NCBI GenBank assembly: GCA_003024985.2
Contig: PXIH01S0020588.1
Strand: one strand, 5' to 3'
Length of the DNA stretch: 11,176 nt
DNA from: Euperipatoides rowelli
Lineage: Eukaryota; Onychophora; Udeonychophora; Euonychophora; Peripatopsidae
Under the pieces are notes generated by a model. It saw only the letters and a list, made by a program, of their open reading frames with translations, had not been told where the DNA came from and made no database searches. The position numbers and the translations under genes were made by a program. Positions within the stretch are counted from its first letter, which is position 1; each line of letters starts with the position of its first letter. Below are positions 8,399 to 11,176 of this stretch, piece after piece.

Positions 8399-8578
8399 TG
8401 TGGGTAGCGCTCTGAATCCAGATGCTTTTACTAGGGGTAGTAAGAGCTCACTCCTATAGTGCTCGGAATTTATTAAAATCTGGTAAAGAGCGTGTTCTAA
8501 TTTTTTTAAAATCCGTTTGCTCTGGATTCAGAGGGCGCTCTTATCTACTCCGAGTGCTCAGAGTTTTTTTTTAAAAAA
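8399..8578. repeat. GC-richer foldback (MITE-like) element
   Basis: CTCTGAATCCAGA at 8410-8422 is the exact reverse complement of TCTGGATTCAGAG at 8521-8533. The arms continue outward imperfectly through GGTAGCGC on the left and GGCGCTCTTATCTAC on the right. Inside and beyond the right arm a module GCTC-ACTCC-AGTGCTCGGA-TTT-TTAAAA occurs twice in direct orientation (8446-8478 and 8537-8576). The island contains CpG-bearing GCGC and CTCGG words rare elsewhere in the window. The right side ends in a perfect T9A9 palindrome (8564-8581). It fits a short non-autonomous element with terminal inverted repeats, but no target duplication is clear. Confidence 0.65.
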
Positions 8579-8581
8579 AAA

Positions 8582-9104
8582 CACCCTTATTCAACAAAGA
8601 GAATAAGTTATTTTGTTTTTCATTAACAATTACCTCTTTGCAAATGAAATACATATTATAGAGAATTCTGTCTATGTGAGAAATGATGCTTAATCTTTCT
8701 AATCTAGAGTTGAAAGCCAAATACCAGAATCCACTCACAAATTTGGTAAGTCTTCTGATAGTTTTAATTAATTTTAATGTGACAAGATTAATAAATAATG
8801 ACATTAGAAATGGTAAGATGAAGATAATGATGAAAATCAGAGATTTTAAAATAAATTGAATTTAAGTGATTTTGTAAGTTTTAAGAATTTTTCTTTTCTT
8901 TTTATGGAAAAAATAAAACATTTATACTATCTTATCCATCCTCATTTTTTACTTGTAATGTTATTATCCTGAAGTGTGACTAATTTCATGAAAGACTGCA
9001 TAATATAGTCTAGATTCCCCTACCATTGTTTAATAAATAATTTATTTTTAATAAGAAAATAGCAAGCTGTTTTTATTTTTTTTTAAATTCTTGTTTTGTG
9101 GATT
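8582..9104. other. AT-rich intergenic stretch
   Basis: Contains a 77-codon minus-strand open frame (8571-8804), whose hydrophobic, Ile/Leu/Phe-rich translation matches no family I recognise and whose length is expected by chance. Otherwise nothing found. Confidence 0.45.
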
Positions 9105-9570
9105 TAAAAATTTAGTCCAGTGCCTTAATATATCCTGTATGCTACTTTGTGATAAAGGCAAGATACTTTTATGTCCTGTTCCAATATGTGTTGGGAGACT
9201 GAAATGCTTTGGTGTCACTTTCAAAATGGCATCATTTCAAAACACCATTTCAAAATGGCATAATTTCAAAATGGTGGCCAATTTTATGTCATAATAGATA
9301 TTCGATTGTATCTCAGTTATTTTTTATCAGATTTAATTATTTTTTTTTAAAATGACATATTTTCTTTTGTTCTATACTTTTTTAATATTACTATTTTTAT
9401 GTATAAGTAATGGTTTTTGTTTAAAACACACACACACACACAAAAATGAAAAACATAGTGATTTATTTTGATCCAATTCGAATGATTTTTTGTTTAAAGA
9501 TTAATTCATTGTTCTTTCGTTTTAATAGTTACATCTTTTTATGTACTGGTATATCTAAGGATTTAACAGT
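9105..9570 (+). repeat. Left arm of a long inverted repeat
   Basis: This arm matches the reverse complement of 10345-10810. Exact anchors, in order: TAGTCCAG (9113-9120 against 10800-10807), TGTGTTGGG (9187-9195 against 10712-10720), ATGTCATAATAGATATT (9286-9302 against 10618-10634) and AAATGACATATTTTCTT (9350-9366 against 10556-10572), then GATCCAAT with GTTTAAA further in. Identity between anchors is near 80 % by eye, with small indels. The arm carries four copies of TTTCAAAA (starting 9219, 9235, 9248 and 9264) that belong to a 13-16-base subrepeat. Open frames inside (9091-9294 and 9446-9640) are not credible genes. Confidence 0.88.
9426..9442. repeat. AC microsatellite
   Basis: Eight AC units in the left arm of the long inverted repeat. 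The right arm lacks them at the matching place, so the expansion is later than the arm duplication or specific to this arm. Confidence 0.9.
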
Positions 9571-9805
9571 AAACACAATTTTATTTTTCAATGTTTTTTT
9601 TAATGGGTCTTACCTCACTGAACATATTTTATTTATATAAGAAAAAAGAAATATCGCTCATCATCAAGATAAAAAATTAAAAAAAAAATAAAAATTAAAA
9701 AAATAAAAATGACCAAATTTCTATACACTATATATAAAATTGTATGTCTATATGTAAGTAGTTCTGTATGTACTGTATGTTCTCTATACAATACTCAGCT
9801 GTTTA
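9571..9805. other. Centre of the inverted repeat, left part
   Basis: AT-rich loop sequence holding an A-rich tract (about 9667-9710) and an imperfect TGTATGT repeat (about 9740-9780). No gene seen. Confidence 0.5.
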
Positions 9806-10176
9806 ATTAATGTGCATCAAATTTGACATTTTTACTCTCTAGGACCCAGCGGGTACTATAGGCTATAATTAAGCTGAGTGACCCTCTCCCTTGACCTTAC
9901 CATCCCCAGGGGCACTTCTTAAATCCTTGGACAATTAAGACCAAATTTTGCTTACTTACTCTCTAGTACTTATTGTTAAATAAAGTCTATCATTAATGAG
10001 GGTCACCCCACCCCTTGATCCTTCAGGCAACCCTCATGGGCAATTCCTAAATCCTTGGACTGATATGAACCAAATTAAGCAAACTTATTCTCTAAGAAAC
10101 ATTGGAAAATATAGACTATCATTAAACAGGGTCACCCTCCCCTACTTTGTCCCACTCTCCATATGCAATTTTGGGG
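9806..10176. repeat. Tandem repeat, about 124-129-bp unit, three copies
   Basis: Three divergent head-to-tail units at about 9806-9930, 9931-10059 and 10060-10176. Shared blocks in order are CAAATTT-type, ACTCTCTAG (9834, 9958, 10087 as ATTCTCTAAG), CTAT..TTAA (near 9866, 9988 and 10117), GTGACC/GGTCACCC with a C-rich run, and AAATCCTTGGAC (9921 and 10049). The third unit loses similarity at its end. The C-rich GGTCACCC blocks stand out from the flanks. The array lies wholly within the loop between the inverted arms. A 73-codon open frame over it (9996-10217) is an accident of the repeat. Confidence 0.85.
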
Positions 10177-10344
10177 TCTTTCTGATAGTTATAAATAAAA
10201 AAAATTATTTGATTTAAGCAATTAAGATATAAGAGGCATGCAAGGAGAGAATTTTGATCAATTTGATTGTCTTCAGAATTTGCCACCTTGCCTAATCATG
10301 GACAAAATATGGGTTAGTTGTTATTGTTCAATTATTAATAAAAT
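10177..10344. other. Centre of the inverted repeat, right part
   Basis: Short AT-rich connector with no identifiable feature between the tandem array and the right arm. Confidence 0.5.
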
Positions 10345-10810
10345 AATTAAAAATCAGTTAGGTACATGTAAAAATAATAATAATTAAAACTAAAGTACTT
10401 AAAAAAGGTGTCATTTAAACAAATGATCATCCAAATTGGATCCAAATGAACAAAGATACTAGGAAACAAAAAGTCGCTGTATTTTTCAGTTTTTTTAGTT
10501 TTACGCAAAAACTACACATATACCTAAAAATAGTAATAACAAAAAATAAAAACATAAGAAAATATGTCATTTAAAAAAGTATTTCTAAACGGATAAAAAT
10601 TAACTGAAATATAAGCAAATATCTATTATGACATCAAAGTGGTCACCATTTTGAAATGTCACCGTTTTGAAATGCCACCATTTTAAAAGTGGCACTAAAG
10701 CATTTCAATATCCCAACACATTGTAGGAACATGAAAAAAATATGGCTCCTTGAATTCTTCATAATGTAGCAAACAGAACTAAATTTTTGCATTAAGATAC
10801 TGGACTACTA
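10345..10810 (-). repeat. Right arm of a long inverted repeat
   Basis: Reverse-complement partner of 9105-9570 with the same anchors in mirror order. It holds three copies of CACCATTTTGAAATGT-type subrepeats starting at 10644, 10660 and 10676, exactly 16 bases apart. The opposite arm has four looser copies, so copy number has changed since the arms separated. The outer edge may extend a little beyond 10810, but the alignment becomes unreliable there. Confidence 0.88.
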
Positions 10811-11176
10811 AAGCTATACAGATAAAGTTGGTCGCAAAATTTTGAAATATATAAATCTTGCATTTTATAAACTAAAAAAAATAGTTTATATTAAAATAGG
10901 GAACAGAAACAATCTTGTTATTTAATATTTTTTTAATATATTTTTTTTTCAATATATATTTTTTTAACATGAGAATAAACCTGAGAATGTTAGAGCCAGA
11001 AAACAAAAAAACTTTAAATGAAAAGTTTTATAATAAACTAGCTGAAGGAAGTTCTTTATTCTTGTTCCTACTGACAGCATATATTCTTGTATGTATGATT
11101 TTCATATATATGGTGATATATATTTTGGATAAACAAATTAATAATAATAATAATGAATTGTACGTAAGCAAACTTG
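10811..11176. other. AT-rich end of the window
   Basis: No gene recognised. Includes a perfect 9-bp hairpin (TATAAACTA at 10866-10874, A7 loop, TAGTTTATA at 10882-10890), a very T-rich run (about 10920-10966) and an AAT microsatellite (about 11138-11154). Confidence 0.6.

Noticed and set aside
8564-8581. T9A9 palindrome considered as a terminator
   Set aside because: Similar T-then-A runs occur near 6850 and 7810 without any gene; it is ordinary AT-rich sequence.
8571-8804. 77-codon minus-strand open frame with a hydrophobic product, considered as a chemoreceptor or LINE fragment
   Set aside because: No diagnostic motif, its start lies in a T9A9 palindrome, and one or two frames of this size are expected at random.
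9996-10217. 73-codon plus-strand open frame
   Set aside because: It lies over the divergent tandem array, and the repeated units read in different frames, so it is not conserved as protein.

Overview
This window looks like intergenic or intronic DNA from an invertebrate animal with a very AT-rich genome, about three quarters A+T by eye. I find no intact protein-coding gene. The longest open frames are no longer than chance predicts at this composition: with roughly 0.09 stop codons per codon, an open frame of 75 codons is expected about once or twice in 11 kb over six frames. Eukaryotic origin is shown by decayed non-LTR retrotransposons on both strands, a tRNA-derived SINE with perfect target-site duplications, microsatellites and foldback repeats. 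Two short motifs at 900-1021 resemble repeats that I recall as common in arthropods. An arthropod, perhaps a hemipteran, is therefore a weak guess, and I would not go below 'invertebrate'.

Layout. Positions 1-663 hold a plus-strand relic of an RTE-type LINE reverse transcriptase, cut by the window edge and broken by stops and frameshifts. Positions 664-1730 are mostly featureless. Positions 1732-1860 form an imperfect inverted repeat with a perfect 12-bp hairpin, followed by a three-copy 47-bp tandem repeat (1913-2053). Positions 2860-2960 combine a TTA microsatellite inside an 11-bp hairpin with an isolated G-rich quadruplex candidate. Positions 3720-5400 are a minus-strand relic of a Jockey/CR1-like LINE, with the reverse-transcriptase boxes in the right order (NCRPITI, NGFPQ, a YADD box whose Tyr codon is now a stop, and the C-terminal ITNIWNKL). 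Positions 5470-7083 are quiet apart from a dispersed 48-bp repeat seen twice.

The second half is more structured. The 3' end of another LINE lies on the minus strand (7096-7519, probably continuing past 7789). A SINE split it, leaving an exact 15-bp duplication (7520-7534 and 7774-7788). A tRNA-like minus-strand sequence (8049-8127) and a GC-richer foldback element (8399-8578) follow. The region closes with the largest structure in the window: two inverted arms of about 465 bp (9105-9570 and 10345-10810). Both contain 16-bp subrepeats, and the roughly 775-bp centre between them carries a three-copy tandem array with a 124-129-bp period (9806-10176).

No host genes work together here. The history shown is repeated retrotransposition, decay and nesting of one element in another. 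The best candidates for something undescribed are the 9105-10810 inverted-repeat composite and the 8399-8578 foldback. Both look like non-autonomous element families, not a new biochemical system.
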